Made by a program: the position numbers and the translations under genes. The notes beneath the pieces are model-generated. The model was not told the DNA's origin and did no database searches. It saw only the letters and a program-made list of their open reading frames with translations. 64,000 nt of DNA from Caulobacterales bacterium 32-69-10 (GTDB lineage: Bacteria > Pseudomonadota > Alphaproteobacteria > Caulobacterales > Caulobacteraceae): positions 61,170-125,169 of the forward strand of contig NCED01000008.1 of the NCBI GenBank assembly GCA_002280485.1. The letters run 5' to 3'. Below are positions 26,636 to 35,467 of this stretch, one piece after another (position 1 is the stretch's first letter; every line of letters starts with the position of its first letter).

Positions 26636-27958
26636 TTAAGTGTTCATGGACTGGAAGAAATCGGCGTTGTTCTTGGTCTGCCGCAGCTTGTCCAAGAGGA
26701 ACTCGATGGCGTCCTGCGCGCCCATCGGGTTGAGGATGCGGCGCAGGACATAGGTCTTCTGCAGAACATCCTTGGGCGTGAGCAGTTCTTCCTTGCGGGT
26801 GCCGGACTTGAGGATGTCCATGGCCGGGAAGACCCGCTTGTCGGCGACCTTGCGGTCCAGCACGATTTCCGAGTTACCGGTGCCCTTGAACTCTTCGAAG
26901 ATGACTTCGTCCATCCGCGAACCGGTGTCGATCAGGGCGGTGGCGATGATGGTCAGGGAGCCGCCTTCCTCAATGTTCCGCGCCGCGCCGAAGAAGCGCT
27001 TGGGGCGCTGCAGGGCGTTGGCGTCGACGCCGCCGGTCAGGACCTTGCCCGAGGAGGGGACGACGGTGTTGTAGGCGCGGCCGAGGCGAGTGACCGAGTC
27101 CAGCAGGATGATTACGTCGCGCTTGTGCTCGACTAGGCGCTTGGCCTTCTCGATCACCATCTCGGCGACCTGGACGTGGCGGGTGGCCGGCTCGTCGAAG
27201 GTCGAGGAGATGACCTCGCCCTTCACCGTCCGCTGCATGTCGGTGACTTCCTCGGGGCGCTCGTCGATGAGCAGCACGATGAGGTAGCACTCGGGGTGGT
27301 TGGCGGCGATCGACTTGGCGATGTTCTGCAGCATCACCGTCTTGCCGACCCGGGGCGGGGCGACGACCAGGCAGCGCTGGCCTTTGCCCAGCGGGGCGAC
27401 GATGTCGATGATCCGGCCCGAACGGTCCTTCAGGGTCGGGTCCTCAATCTCCATGGTCAGCCGTTCGTCGGGATAGAGCGGGGTCAGGTTGTCGAAGTGG
27501 ACCTTGTGGCGGACGTTGTCGGGGTTCTCGAAATTGACGTTGTCGACCTTGATGATCGCGAAATAGCGCTCGCCCTCGCGGGGGGCACGGATCGGGCCCT
27601 CGACGCTGTCGCCGGTGCGCAGGCCGAACTTCCGGATCTGCGACGGGGAGACATAGATGTCGTCCGGGCCGGGCAGGTAGTTGGCCTCGGGGCTGCGCAG
27701 GAAGCCGAAGCCGTCGGACAGGACCTCGAGAGTGCCGGAGCCGGAGATCTCGACCCCGTCCTCGGCGACGTTCTTCAGGATCGCGAACATCATGTCCTGC
27801 TTGCGCATGGAGTTCGCGGACTCGATCTCCAGGCTTTCGGCCAGGGCGAGCAGGTCGGTGGGGGACTTCTCCTTCAGCTCCTGCAGCGACATGCGCTGGA
27901 TGCCGTTGGTCGAGACGGCCGCTTCGGCCTGCTCGGTATCGATGGACTCGTCGGACAT
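26636..27958 (-). CDS. rho: Transcription termination factor Rho
   Basis: A 440-residue hexameric RNA-dependent ATPase. Order: a short acidic N terminus, the helix-extended-loop-helix ([19 protein letters not shown]), the cold-shock-like RNA-binding domain ([24 protein letters not shown]), the P-loop ([13 protein letters not shown]), Walker B ([17 protein letters not shown]), the Q-loop/R-loop ([22 protein letters not shown]) and [22 protein letters not shown]. Length and motifs are standard. The order hemE-hemH-hemJ-rho is typical of the origin region in Caulobacterales. A 212-bp leader separates it from hemJ; I see no clear regulatory structure there. Confidence 0.98.
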   Translation of the reverse strand: MSDESIDTEQAEAAVSTNGIQRMSLQELKEKSPTDLLALAESLEIESANSMRKQDMMFAILKNVAEDGVEISGSGTLEVLSDGFGFLRSPEANYLPGPDDIYVSPSQIRKFGLRTGDSVEGPIRAPREGERYFAIIKVDNVNFENPDNVRHKVHFDNLTPLYPDERLTMEIEDPTLKDRSGRIIDIVAPLGKGQRCLVVAPPRVGKTVMLQNIAKSIAANHPECYLIVLLIDERPEEVTDMQRTVKGEVISSTFDEPATRHVQVAEMVIEKAKRLVEHKRDVIILLDSVTRLGRAYNTVVPSSGKVLTGGVDANALQRPKRFFGAARNIEEGGSLTIIATALIDTGSRMDEVIFEEFKGTGNSEIVLDRKVADKRVFPAMDILKSGTRKEELLTPKDVLQKTYVLRRILNPMGAQDAIEFLLDKLRQTKNNADFFQSMNT

Positions 27959-28170
27959 GGGTCAGCTCTTGGGGAATCGGACGTGGAGCAGGCGCGGGGC
28001 CTGGGGGGACGAGGGCGTCCCGGAAGGTACGGCGAAGACGGCGCGGGTCCGTCTTGGGGATGCGGGGGAGCCGACGCAGCCGTAGCGCCAGCACACCCTA
28101 GGCGAACCACGTCCGAAGGGCGGGGTCAAGCGGGGAGGCTAAGCGGGCTGAAAGCTTTCGCGGCAAAACA

Positions 28171-28620
28171 TCAGAACCGGAATTCCGTCGTCACCGCGAT
28201 GACCATCACGATCGCCGCCAGGAAGGGCAGCTCATTGGTGGCGCGGTAGAACTTCTCCGAGCGGGTGTTGGTCCCGGCGGCGAAGCGCTTGCGGCTCGTG
28301 CCCAGGAAATGGTGCCACCAGGTCAGGAAGACAATCCCCGCGATCTTGGCGATCATCCAGGGGGTGTGCAGGAAGCTGGTGTCCTGGAAGCCGCCGGTGC
28401 GGACCCAGATCAGGCCGAGGCCGAACAGCCAGGCCGCCACCATCGCCGGGTTCATGATGATGCGGTAGAGCTTGCGCTCCATGGTCTGGAAGGTGAGGTC
28501 CATCTCCGACCCGGCCGCCGCCTTGGTATGGTAGGCGAACAGGCGCGGCAGATAGAGCAGGCCGGCCATCCAGGCGATGACCGAGAGGATGTGCAGGCCC
28601 CTCAGCAGGTCGTAGCTCAT
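28171..28620 (-). CDS. hemJ: Protoporphyrinogen IX oxidase HemJ
   Basis: A 149-residue membrane protein with four hydrophobic helices, of the HemJ family that oxidises protoporphyrinogen IX to protoporphyrin IX. Conserved sequence: LRGLHILSVIAWMAGLLYLPRLF (His and Trp near the heme site), the ERKLYRIIMNPAMVAAW segment, WMIAKI and TWWHHFLG. The ATG at 28620 overlaps the hemH stop (ATGA), so hemE, hemH and hemJ form a translationally coupled heme-synthesis operon covering uroporphyrinogen decarboxylation, protoporphyrinogen oxidation and iron insertion. Confidence 0.93.
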   Translation of the reverse strand: MSYDLLRGLHILSVIAWMAGLLYLPRLFAYHTKAAAGSEMDLTFQTMERKLYRIIMNPAMVAAWLFGLGLIWVRTGGFQDTSFLHTPWMIAKIAGIVFLTWWHHFLGTSRKRFAAGTNTRSEKFYRATNELPFLAAIVMVIAVTTEFRF

Positions 28621-29687
28621 GCGGCTTCCCCCTCCACATGCACCGGGCACTTGCCCCAGGTCCGCGGGCAGATGCGCCCGCCGCAACCGCTCTCGATCCC
28701 GCCCGGCTTCTTCAGCGCGCCCGAGACCAGGCGGCCAAGGCCCCCGATGAAGGACGAATCGATGCCGATGGCCGGCGCCCTCAGATAGAACGGACACCCG
28801 ACCTGTTCAGCGAGGACCGCATAGTCGTGGTCCAGCTCGACCAGGGTCTCGATATGTTCGGACACGAAGGCGATCGGCACCACCACCACGCCCAGGCCTT
28901 CGTGCGCGGCCTCCTCGATGGCGGCGGGGGTGGACGGGCCGATCCACTTCAGCGGCCCGACCTTCGACTGGTAGCAGACCTTCCAGTCGAGCTCCGCGGC
29001 CCAGGCCCCGCCCAGGCGCTCGGCCACCGCGGCGCAGGTGCGCTCGATCTGCCACTGATAGGGATCGCCGGCGGCGATGGCGCGCTCGGGCAGGCCGTGG
29101 GCGGAAAACAGGATGCGGACGGCCGGCAGCCGGCCGGCGGCGGTCATCACCGCCTGGATCTTGTGGACGTGCGAGTCGACGAGGCCGTCCTCGTCCGGAT
29201 AGCAGCAGACGGCGCGCGTCGCACCCGAGCCCTTGTAGGCCTTGGTCCACGCTTCCAGGGACGAGGCCGTGGTGGTGGTCGAGTACTGGGGATAGAGCGG
29301 CAGCAGCACGATCTCTTCGGGGGCGAAGGCCTCGACCTGCCTGGCGCACTGCTCCGTCGTCGGCTTCCAGTAGCGCATGGCCACGAAGACGCGGGTGTCC
29401 AGATCCGGGCGCGCCCTGGCCAGCTCGGCCTCCAGGGCCTGCCGTTGCGCCTCGGTCTCCTTCAGCAGGGGCGAGCAGCCGCCCATGCGGTCGTAGTTGG
29501 CGCGCGCCGACTTGGCCCGGGTGGTGGAGATCAGGGTGGCCAGGCAGGCCCGGGCGGGGGTGGGCAGGCCGATGATGGCCGGGTCGTTGAACAGGTTGAA
29601 CAGGAACGGCCGCACCGCCTTGGGGCCGTCAGGGCCGCCCAGGTTGAACAGCACCACCGCGACGCGGGGCTTGGGGATTTCACTCAC
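28617..29687 (-). CDS. hemH: Ferrochelatase
   Basis: A 356-residue enzyme inserting ferrous iron into protoporphyrin IX. It opens VAVVLFNLGGPDGPKAVRPFLFNLFNDP, has the catalytic His region FSAHGLPERAI and the YQSKVGPLKWIGPST motif, then PIAFVSEHIETLVELD. The C terminus carries three cysteines (SGCGGRICPRTWGKCP). Caulobacter ferrochelatase is known to hold a [2Fe-2S] cluster, and these residues are probable ligands (inference). The GTG at 29687 overlaps the hemE stop (GTGA); sequence further upstream belongs to hemE. Confidence 0.96.
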   Translation of the reverse strand: MSEIPKPRVAVVLFNLGGPDGPKAVRPFLFNLFNDPAIIGLPTPARACLATLISTTRAKSARANYDRMGGCSPLLKETEAQRQALEAELARARPDLDTRVFVAMRYWKPTTEQCARQVEAFAPEEIVLLPLYPQYSTTTTASSLEAWTKAYKGSGATRAVCCYPDEDGLVDSHVHKIQAVMTAAGRLPAVRILFSAHGLPERAIAAGDPYQWQIERTCAAVAERLGGAWAAELDWKVCYQSKVGPLKWIGPSTPAAIEEAAHEGLGVVVVPIAFVSEHIETLVELDHDYAVLAEQVGCPFYLRAPAIGIDSSFIGGLGRLVSGALKKPGGIESGCGGRICPRTWGKCPVHVEGEAA

Positions 29688-30733
29688 AGGGTTGCTGCCT
29701 TGCCGGTCACGCGGCTGACGACGCGCGACACATGCTCCATCGGCGTATCCGGCAGGATGCCGTGACCGAGGTTGAAGATGTAGGGACCCTGACCCCATTG
29801 CGCGAGGAGCCGCTCCACCGCCTGGTCGAGCGCCACGCCGCCGGCGCGCAGAAGCAGCGGGTCGAGGGCGCCCTGGATGCAGGTCGTCGCCTGGATGGCC
29901 TGACCGATGGCGGCCGGGGCGGCGGTGTCCAACGCCACGGCCTGGACCGGCACGGCGAGGGCGTAGCTCTGCGCGAACTGCGAGGCGCCGCGGGGAAAGC
30001 CGATCACCGGCGCCGTGACCCCCAACTCGCGCAAGCGCACCACCAGCTTGCGATGCGGCTCGGTCACCAGGCGGCGGAACAGGTCTTCCGACAGCCCCTC
30101 GGCCCAGGACTCGAAGATCTTCAGCACCTGGGCGCCGGCCTTTTCCTGCATGGCCAGATAATGGGCCGTGGCCTCGACCAGGATGTCGATCAGCCCATCG
30201 ACCAGGTCCGGGTCGGTATAGGCCAGGCTACGGGCGCCCGAGCGGTCCGACGACCGGCCCTCGATCATATAGGTGGCCACCGTCCACGGGGCGCCCGCAA
30301 AGCCGATCAGGGCGCGGTCTGGCTCCAGCTCGGCGCGGACGATGGACAGCGTGCGCCCGATCGGCGCCAGGTGCTCTCCCGAGCTTTCGATACGGGCGCG
30401 CATCTCGGCCAAAGGGGGCAGGGGCCCGAGCCTGGGGCCTTCGCCGGGCTCGAACCATACCTCCTGCCCGAGCGCCTGGGGCACCAGCAGGATGTCGGCG
30501 AAGACGATGGCGGCGTCGAGGGGATAGCGCCGCATCGGCTGCAAGGTGGCCTCGGCCGCCATCTCCGGGTTGAAGCAGAAAGCCATGAAGTCCGGAGCCT
30601 GAGCCCGCAGAGCCCGGTATTCCGGCAAGTGCCGACCGGCCTGACGCATGAACCAGACCGGCGGATGCTCCAGTCGTTCTCCGGCGAGAGCGCGCAGCAG
30701 CCTGGGACGGTCGGCGGGTGGGGAGACCTGCAT
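29684..30733 (-). CDS. hemE: Uroporphyrinogen decarboxylase
   Basis: A 349-residue TIM-barrel enzyme converting uroporphyrinogen III to coproporphyrinogen III. Signatures: PPVWFMRQAGRHLPEYRALR, AAIVFADILLVPQALG, IGFAGAPWTVATYMIEG, QVLKIFESWAEGLSEDLF, and FNLGHGILPDTPMEHV. The ATG at 30733 gives the family length; an in-frame ATG at 30784 would add 17 residues. In Caulobacter crescentus hemE borders the replication origin and its promoter lies within it, and the same position is seen here. It is the first gene of hemE-hemH-hemJ. Confidence 0.97.
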   Translation of the reverse strand: MQVSPPADRPRLLRALAGERLEHPPVWFMRQAGRHLPEYRALRAQAPDFMAFCFNPEMAAEATLQPMRRYPLDAAIVFADILLVPQALGQEVWFEPGEGPRLGPLPPLAEMRARIESSGEHLAPIGRTLSIVRAELEPDRALIGFAGAPWTVATYMIEGRSSDRSGARSLAYTDPDLVDGLIDILVEATAHYLAMQEKAGAQVLKIFESWAEGLSEDLFRRLVTEPHRKLVVRLRELGVTAPVIGFPRGASQFAQSYALAVPVQAVALDTAAPAAIGQAIQATTCIQGALDPLLLRAGGVALDQAVERLLAQWGQGPYIFNLGHGILPDTPMEHVSRVVSRVTGKAATL

Positions 30734-31067
30734 GAGGGCCTTAAAGCCCCTTCCGGACCAAGGCTCAAGCCGGGCGTCTAACATCCTATTTGAAGAAAGA
30801 GATTTGAGATTTTGGAGGTGAGCGATCACCGGATGGAATCCGGGCGCGCCGATCCTCCCCAGACTGTGGACAGGGTGTGGGAAATCGCCGCGAAGGCGGA
30901 TGAAAAGGGCGTTTCGTCCCCCTCCGTCCCAAGGGCCGCTTGGCAAGCGTCTCCGAAGGGGGTTTTCTCCCCGCCGCGGGGCGCCGATCGGGCGTTCCAT
31001 CCACGGTTAGGTCCCCAGGAACCGGGTGCGACCGACTGCAGCACCCCGGCGCAAGGCCAGCCAACCG
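30734..31067. other. oriC: Probable chromosomal replication origin (oriC) between hemE and ppsR
   Basis: A 334-bp gene-free gap between divergent hemE and the PPDK regulator gene, the same neighbours that flank the Caulobacter crescentus origin. It holds an unusually AT-rich stretch (30788-30814) for this GC-rich DNA, a candidate unwinding element, and DnaA-box-like sequences: TGTGGACAG (30865-30873) and TGTGGGAAA (30876-30884), each 7 of 9 to the reverse complement of TTATCCACA, and CCATCCACG (30997-31005), 6 of 9. One GAATC site (GANTC, CcrM) is at 30836-30840. I found no TTAA-N7-TTAA CtrA site. The assignment rests mainly on synteny, gene orientation and the parS distance of about 8.3 kb. 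Confidence 0.65.
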
Positions 31068-31919
31068 ATGCCCAATCAGCCCCGGACAGCCACCTACTTC
31101 CACGTCCACCTGGTGTCGGACTCCACCGGCGAGACGCTTAACGCCATGACCAAGGCGGCTTGCGCCCGCTTCGACGACGTTTTGCCGATCGAACATTCCT
31201 ACCCGCTGGTCCGTTCCCCGCGTCAGCTCGACCGCGTGCTGAAGGAGATCGAGGCCGCGCCGGGGGTGGTGATCCACACCATCGTCGACGGACTGCTGCG
31301 CGGCGCGCTGGAAGAGGGTTGCCGCGACCTGGACGCCCCCTGCATCGCGGCGCTGGATCCGATGGTGGCCTCGCTCGGCCGTTACCTCGGGGCGTCGCTC
31401 TCGACCCGGGTCGGGGCCCAGCACGCCCTGGACACCGAATATTTCAACCGCATCGAGGCGCTGAACTACGCCATCGGCCATGACGACGGCCAGGGGACCC
31501 AGCGGCTGGAAAGCGCCGACGTGGTGCTGGTAGGGGTCAGCCGCACGTCGAAGACCCCGACCTGCATCTATCTCGCCCACCGGGGCGTGCGGGCGGCCAA
31601 TGTCCCCCTGGTGCCGGGCGCCGACCTGCCGCCGGCCCTGTTCGAGCTGACCAAGCCGCTGATCGTCGGGTTGGTCGTCTCCCCCGACCGGCTGATCCAG
31701 ATCCGCAAGAACCGGTTGCTGTCGCTCAACGAGGGCCGCGAGAGCAGCTATGTCGAGTTCGAAGCGGTTCGCGAGGAGACGATCCGGGCCCGGCGGCTGT
31801 TCGAAAAGCGGGAGTGGCCGGTGATCGACGTCACGCGCCGCTCGGTGGAGGAGACCGCCGCGGCGGTGATCAACCTGCTCAACACCCGCGCCGGCGGCGC
31901 GGCGAGGCTGAGCCAGTGA
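31068..31919 (+). CDS. ppsR: Pyruvate, phosphate dikinase / PEP synthetase regulatory protein (DUF299)
   Basis: A 283-residue bifunctional kinase/pyrophosphorylase that inactivates PPDK or PEP synthase by ADP-dependent phosphorylation and reactivates it by phosphorolysis. It opens TYFHVHLVSDSTGETLNAM and carries the family P-loop VLVGVSRTSKTPTCIYLA, then PLVPGADLPPALFEL and LIVGLVVSPDRLIQIRKNRL. The ATG at 31068 matches the family N terminus. It is the first gene on the right side of the probable origin, as in Caulobacter. The maf start overlaps its stop codon. Confidence 0.95.
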   Translation: MPNQPRTATYFHVHLVSDSTGETLNAMTKAACARFDDVLPIEHSYPLVRSPRQLDRVLKEIEAAPGVVIHTIVDGLLRGALEEGCRDLDAPCIAALDPMVASLGRYLGASLSTRVGAQHALDTEYFNRIEALNYAIGHDDGQGTQRLESADVVLVGVSRTSKTPTCIYLAHRGVRAANVPLVPGADLPPALFELTKPLIVGLVVSPDRLIQIRKNRLLSLNEGRESSYVEFEAVREETIRARRLFEKREWPVIDVTRRSVEETAAAVINLLNTRAGGAARLSQ

Positions 31920-32515
31920 CGGCCGTCCCCATCGTCCTGGCCTCGACCAGCGCCATTCGCGCCCAGCTGCTGGCCAGCGCGCTCGTGCCTTTCACCACCC
32001 GCTCGCCGGGGGTGGACGAGGAGGCGATCAAGGCCGCCATGCTGGCGGAAGGGGCGCCGCCCCGCGACGTCGCCGATGTCCTGGCCGAGACCAAGGCCGT
32101 GCGAGTGTCGCAGAAGATGGACGGCCTGGTCATCGGCGCCGATTCCACCGTCGAGCTCGACGGCGCCCTGATCGACAAGGCGGCCAGTATCGAGGAGGCC
32201 CGCTCGCGGCTGAAGTCCTTCCGCGGGCGCAGCCATGCCCTGCACTCGGCGGTGGTGGTGGCCCGCGACGGCCAGCCGATCTGGCGCGAGGTCAAGACCG
32301 CCAGGATGCATGTGCGGGCGTTTTCCGACGAATGGCTCGAAGGCTATCTCGCCCGCGAAGGCGACGCCGTGCTGTGGTCGGTGGGGTGCTACCGGCTCGA
32401 GGGTGAGGGCGTGCAGCTGTTCGATCGCATCGACGGCGACTATTTCGGCATCCTGGGCCTGCCGCTGACCGGCCTGCTCGACCTGCTGCGCCGCCATGGC
32501 GCGCTGGAAACCTAA
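31916..32515 (+). CDS. maf: Maf family nucleoside triphosphate pyrophosphatase
   Basis: A 199-residue Maf/YhdE-YceF-type nucleotide pyrophosphatase, a house-cleaning enzyme that removes modified nucleotides. Motifs: VLASTSAIRAQLL (S-x-x-R), the catalytic GADSTVELDG, SFRGRSHALHSAVVV and FDRIDGDYFGILGLPL. The substrate class (dTTP/UTP or m7GTP) cannot be fixed from sequence by eye. The GTG at 31916 overlaps the ppsR stop. ppsR-maf-aroE-coaE-dnaQ run together in one direction, likely one operon. Confidence 0.93.
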   Translation: MTAVPIVLASTSAIRAQLLASALVPFTTRSPGVDEEAIKAAMLAEGAPPRDVADVLAETKAVRVSQKMDGLVIGADSTVELDGALIDKAASIEEARSRLKSFRGRSHALHSAVVVARDGQPIWREVKTARMHVRAFSDEWLEGYLAREGDAVLWSVGCYRLEGEGVQLFDRIDGDYFGILGLPLTGLLDLLRRHGALET

Positions 32516-32523
32516 GGACGACG

Positions 32524-33366
32524 ATGAGCCTGCTGTCGGGAAAGACCATGGTCGGCGGCGTAGTGGGCCATCCGGTCGCCCATTCGCTCAGCCCGCGCAT
32601 CCATTCCCAGTGGCTGGCCGACGCCGGGATCGACGGGGCCTATGTGCCCTTTCCCGTCGCCGAGGACGGCTTCGAACGTTTCGTCGATGCGATGCGCGGC
32701 GGGGTGATCCGCGGCGTGAACGTCACCATCCCTTTCAAGGAAGTGGCCAGACGCGTCGCCGACAGGATGGATGATCAGTCGCAGCAAGCGGGCGCATCGA
32801 ACCTGCTGCTGTTCCACGCCGACGGAACGGTCGAGGCGCGCAACACGGACGGCTTCGGCCTGACCGAGGCCCTGCGCCAGGACGCCGGCTACGATTTCGC
32901 CGCCGGACCGGTGGTGGTTCTGGGCGCCGGCGGCGCGGCGCGGGGAGCGGCGGCGGCCCTGATCGCGGCGGGCGTCCCCGAAATGCGTCTGGTCAACCGG
33001 ACCGGGTCAAAGGCCGCTGACCTGGCCAAGGCCTTTCCCCGCACCTATCCCTTCGCGTGGGCCGACATGGCGCGCGCTTTGGAGGGCGCCTCGGCGGTGG
33101 TCAACGCCACCGCCGGCGGGCTGAACGGCGAGGGCGACCTGGACCTGCCTCTGGATTCCCTGCCCGGCGCGGCGGTGGTGATGGACATGGTCTACAAGCC
33201 GCTGGAGACGGGTCTGCTGAAGGCGGCCAAGGCGCGGGGCCTGGGCACGGTCGACGGCCTGTCCATGTTGATCAATCAGGCGGTTCCGTCGTTCGAGGCC
33301 CTGTTCGGCCAGGCGCCGCCGAAAACGACCGATGCGCGGGCCGTGGCCCTGGCCATGCTGAAATGA
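32524..33366 (+). CDS. aroE: Shikimate dehydrogenase
   Basis: A 280-residue NADP-dependent enzyme reducing 3-dehydroshikimate to shikimate in aromatic amino acid synthesis. Substrate-binding residues are in [19 protein letters not shown] and [10 protein letters not shown] (catalytic Lys); the Rossmann motif is [17 protein letters not shown], followed by [11 protein letters not shown], and the C-terminal segment is [18 protein letters not shown]. It starts 8 bp after maf. Its stop overlaps the coaE start (ATGA). Confidence 0.96.
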   Translation: MSLLSGKTMVGGVVGHPVAHSLSPRIHSQWLADAGIDGAYVPFPVAEDGFERFVDAMRGGVIRGVNVTIPFKEVARRVADRMDDQSQQAGASNLLLFHADGTVEARNTDGFGLTEALRQDAGYDFAAGPVVVLGAGGAARGAAAALIAAGVPEMRLVNRTGSKAADLAKAFPRTYPFAWADMARALEGASAVVNATAGGLNGEGDLDLPLDSLPGAAVVMDMVYKPLETGLLKAAKARGLGTVDGLSMLINQAVPSFEALFGQAPPKTTDARAVALAMLK

Positions 33367-34022
33367 TCCGCCTCGCCCTGACCGGCTCGATCGGCATGGG
33401 CAAGACCACGGCCGCGCGGCTGTTCGCCGAAGAGGGCGTGCCGATCTATGATTCCGACGCCGCGGTCCACGCCCTCTACGCCAAGGGGGGCGAGGCGGTG
33501 ACGGCGGTGGAGGCCGCCTTCCCCGGGGTAAGCGTGGATGGCGCCATCGACCGGACCCGGCTGGGGCCGCGCGTCGCCCACGATCCCGAGGCCATGGCCC
33601 GGCTGGAAGCCATCGTACATCCGTTGGTGGCGGCCGGGCGGGCGAAATTTTTCGAAACCGCCCGGGCGACCGGAGCGCCGGTCGTGGTCCTCGACATCCC
33701 GTTGCTGTTCGAGACCGGCCGCGACGCGGAAGCCGATGCGATCGCCGTCGTTTCCACGACGCCGCAGATTCAGCGCGCGCGCGTGCTGGCCCGGCCGGGG
33801 ATGACCCAGGCGAAGTTCGAAGCGATTCTGGGGCGCCAGATGCCCGACGCCGAGAAGCGGGCGCGGGCGGATTTCCTCATCGACGGCAATGCGCCGGTCG
33901 AGGAGGAGCGGGCGCAGGTGCGCAGCATTCTGAAGGCGGTGACGGCGCCGGGGTGGGCCAGACGCGGCCGCTCAGCCGCGACGCTTCGAACTCTGGACGG
34001 CGGGGGCGAACGGTCGCAATAA
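33363..34022 (+). CDS. coaE: Dephospho-CoA kinase
   Basis: A 219-residue P-loop kinase catalysing the last step of coenzyme A synthesis. It starts [21 protein letters not shown] with Walker [10 protein letters not shown], then [29 protein letters not shown] and [31 protein letters not shown]. The ATG overlaps the aroE stop codon. The C-terminal tail of about 30 residues is Arg-rich and longer than in many homologues. Confidence 0.96.
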   Translation: MIRLALTGSIGMGKTTAARLFAEEGVPIYDSDAAVHALYAKGGEAVTAVEAAFPGVSVDGAIDRTRLGPRVAHDPEAMARLEAIVHPLVAAGRAKFFETARATGAPVVVLDIPLLFETGRDAEADAIAVVSTTPQIQRARVLARPGMTQAKFEAILGRQMPDAEKRARADFLIDGNAPVEEERAQVRSILKAVTAPGWARRGRSAATLRTLDGGGERSQ

Positions 34023-34028
34023 ATCGCC

Positions 34029-34730
34029 ATGGCCCGCGAGATCGTCCTCGACACCGAAACCACCGGACTGGATCCGCGCCGGGGCCACCGGCTGATCGAA
34101 ATCGCCTGTATCGAGATCGAGGACCTGCTCCCCACCGGGCGGCACTTCCACCGCTATGTCGATCCCTGCCGCGACATCGACCCGGAGGCCGAGAAGGTGC
34201 ACGGCCTGTCGCGGTCGTTCCTGCACGGCAAGCCGAAGTTCGACCAGGTGGTGGACGACTTCCTGGAGTTCGTCGGCGACGCGCCCCTGGTGGCCCACAA
34301 CGCCCAGTTCGACCGCAACTTCGTCAACCACGAGCTGGAGCAGGCGGGACGGGCGCATATCCCCGAGCCGCGTTGGGTGTGCACCTATGTGCTGGCCCAG
34401 TCGAAGTTCCCAGGGATGTACAACTCCCTCGACGCCCTGTGTAAGCGGTTCAAGATCAGCCTGGCCGAGCGCGAGAAGCACGGGGCGCTGATCGACACCC
34501 GCCTGTTGTCGATGGTCTATCTGGAGCTGCAGGGCGGCAAGGAGCGGGGGCTGGACCTGGCCCCCGTGCTCAAGGCCGCCGTCCAGGTCGAGGGGCTCGC
34601 CGTCGGCGGCTACGGCCCCCGGCCCACGGCCCTGGCCTCACGCTCGACCGAGGACGAACGCGCCGCCCATGCGGCCTTCATCGCCAAGGTCTTCAAGGGC
34701 AAGGATCTCTGGGCGAAGCTCGAGCTGTAG
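34029..34730 (+). CDS. dnaQ: DNA polymerase III epsilon subunit (3'-5' proofreading exonuclease)
   Basis: A 233-residue DEDDh exonuclease of the replicative polymerase. ExoI: EIVLDTETTGLDP; ExoII: PLVAHNAQFDRNFVNHEL; ExoIII: EKHGALIDTRLLSMVYLEL. The C-terminal tail would bind the alpha subunit. It starts 6 bp after coaE, the end of the probable ppsR-maf-aroE-coaE-dnaQ operon, an arrangement shared with Caulobacter next to the origin. It converges on secB with 15 bp between stops. Confidence 0.96.
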   Translation: MAREIVLDTETTGLDPRRGHRLIEIACIEIEDLLPTGRHFHRYVDPCRDIDPEAEKVHGLSRSFLHGKPKFDQVVDDFLEFVGDAPLVAHNAQFDRNFVNHELEQAGRAHIPEPRWVCTYVLAQSKFPGMYNSLDALCKRFKISLAEREKHGALIDTRLLSMVYLELQGGKERGLDLAPVLKAAVQVEGLAVGGYGPRPTALASRSTEDERAAHAAFIAKVFKGKDLWAKLEL

Positions 34731-34745
34731 GGACAGGGGTTCGCT

Positions 34746-35249
34746 TTACGCGTTGCCCATGGTGTCGCCGTTCTCGACCAGGCTCTCCCCGGCGCCCTGG
34801 GCCTGGCGGGCCGCGTAGATGGCGGCGAAGTCGAGGGGCTCGAGCAGGAAGGGCGGGAAGCCGCCGTCGACGATCATGTCGGCGATGATCCTGCGGGCGA
34901 AGGGGAACAGGTAGCGCGGGCACTCGGTCATCAGCGCCGGCTCAAGGTCCTCGTTGGGCACGCCGGTCATCTCGAACAGGCCGCCGTAGACCAGCTCGAC
35001 CTGGAACGAGACCTCGTTGTCGCGGCTGGCCTTGACCGACAGCTTGAGATCGACCTCGAACAGGCCGTCGGCGCGGCCGCGGGCGCTCATCTCGACGCCG
35101 AGCTCGACGTTGGGCTGGCCGGTCGCCATGCGCAGGCTGTCGGGCGCGCGGGGATTCTCGAAGGACAGGTCACGGGTGAACTGAGCCAGGACCCGGAGGG
35201 ACGGCCCCGCGGCGGCGGCAGGATCAGCGGCGGGGTTGACGTCGGTCAT
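34746..35249 (-). CDS. secB: Protein-export chaperone SecB
   Basis: A 167-residue tetrameric chaperone keeping preproteins unfolded for SecA. Conserved: [91 protein letters not shown]. The ATG at 35249 ([15 protein letters not shown]) gives the family length with an Ala/Pro N-terminal tail typical of alphaproteobacteria. It is divergent from timA across 218 bp. Confidence 0.97.
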   Translation of the reverse strand: MTDVNPAADPAAAAGPSLRVLAQFTRDLSFENPRAPDSLRMATGQPNVELGVEMSARGRADGLFEVDLKLSVKASRDNEVSFQVELVYGGLFEMTGVPNEDLEPALMTECPRYLFPFARRIIADMIVDGGFPPFLLEPLDFAAIYAARQAQGAGESLVENGDTMGNA

Positions 35250-35370
35250 GGTTCGGGTCTCGCTGGAAAAGGCGCTTCGGCCAGCCGTTTTCTGGCTCGC
35301 CGGAGGGTCGCGGGTCGCTAACACGGAGGCGTTTGTGGCGCAACGTGCGCCCACCATCGTATAGCGACCC

Positions 35371-35399
35371 CTGACGCGGACGATTAGACCGCCTATATT
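35371..35399 (+). promoter_or_regulatory. Putative housekeeping promoter for timA
   Basis: CTGACG (35371-35376) and TATATT (35394-35399) are separated by 17 bp, a close match to a -35/-10 pair, and the -10 lies 68 bp before the timA start. The surroundings are GC-rich, so the AT-rich -10 stands out. No operator was recognised. Confidence 0.4.
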
Positions 35400-35467
35400 G
35401 AGCTAGGCCGGAAACCCGGCGCGTCACGCGTTCGTTCACCCTGGCGTATCGGAAAAGCGGTCACCCC

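Noticed and set aside
27959..28170. Possible rho autoregulatory leader
   Set aside because: A 212-bp leader exists but I could not identify a specific structure, rut-like C-rich track distinct from background, or leader peptide.
30600..31140. CtrA binding sites (TTAA-N7-TTAA) in the origin region
   Set aside because: Only isolated TTAA occurrences (near 30742 and 31138) were found, not a pair at the required spacing.
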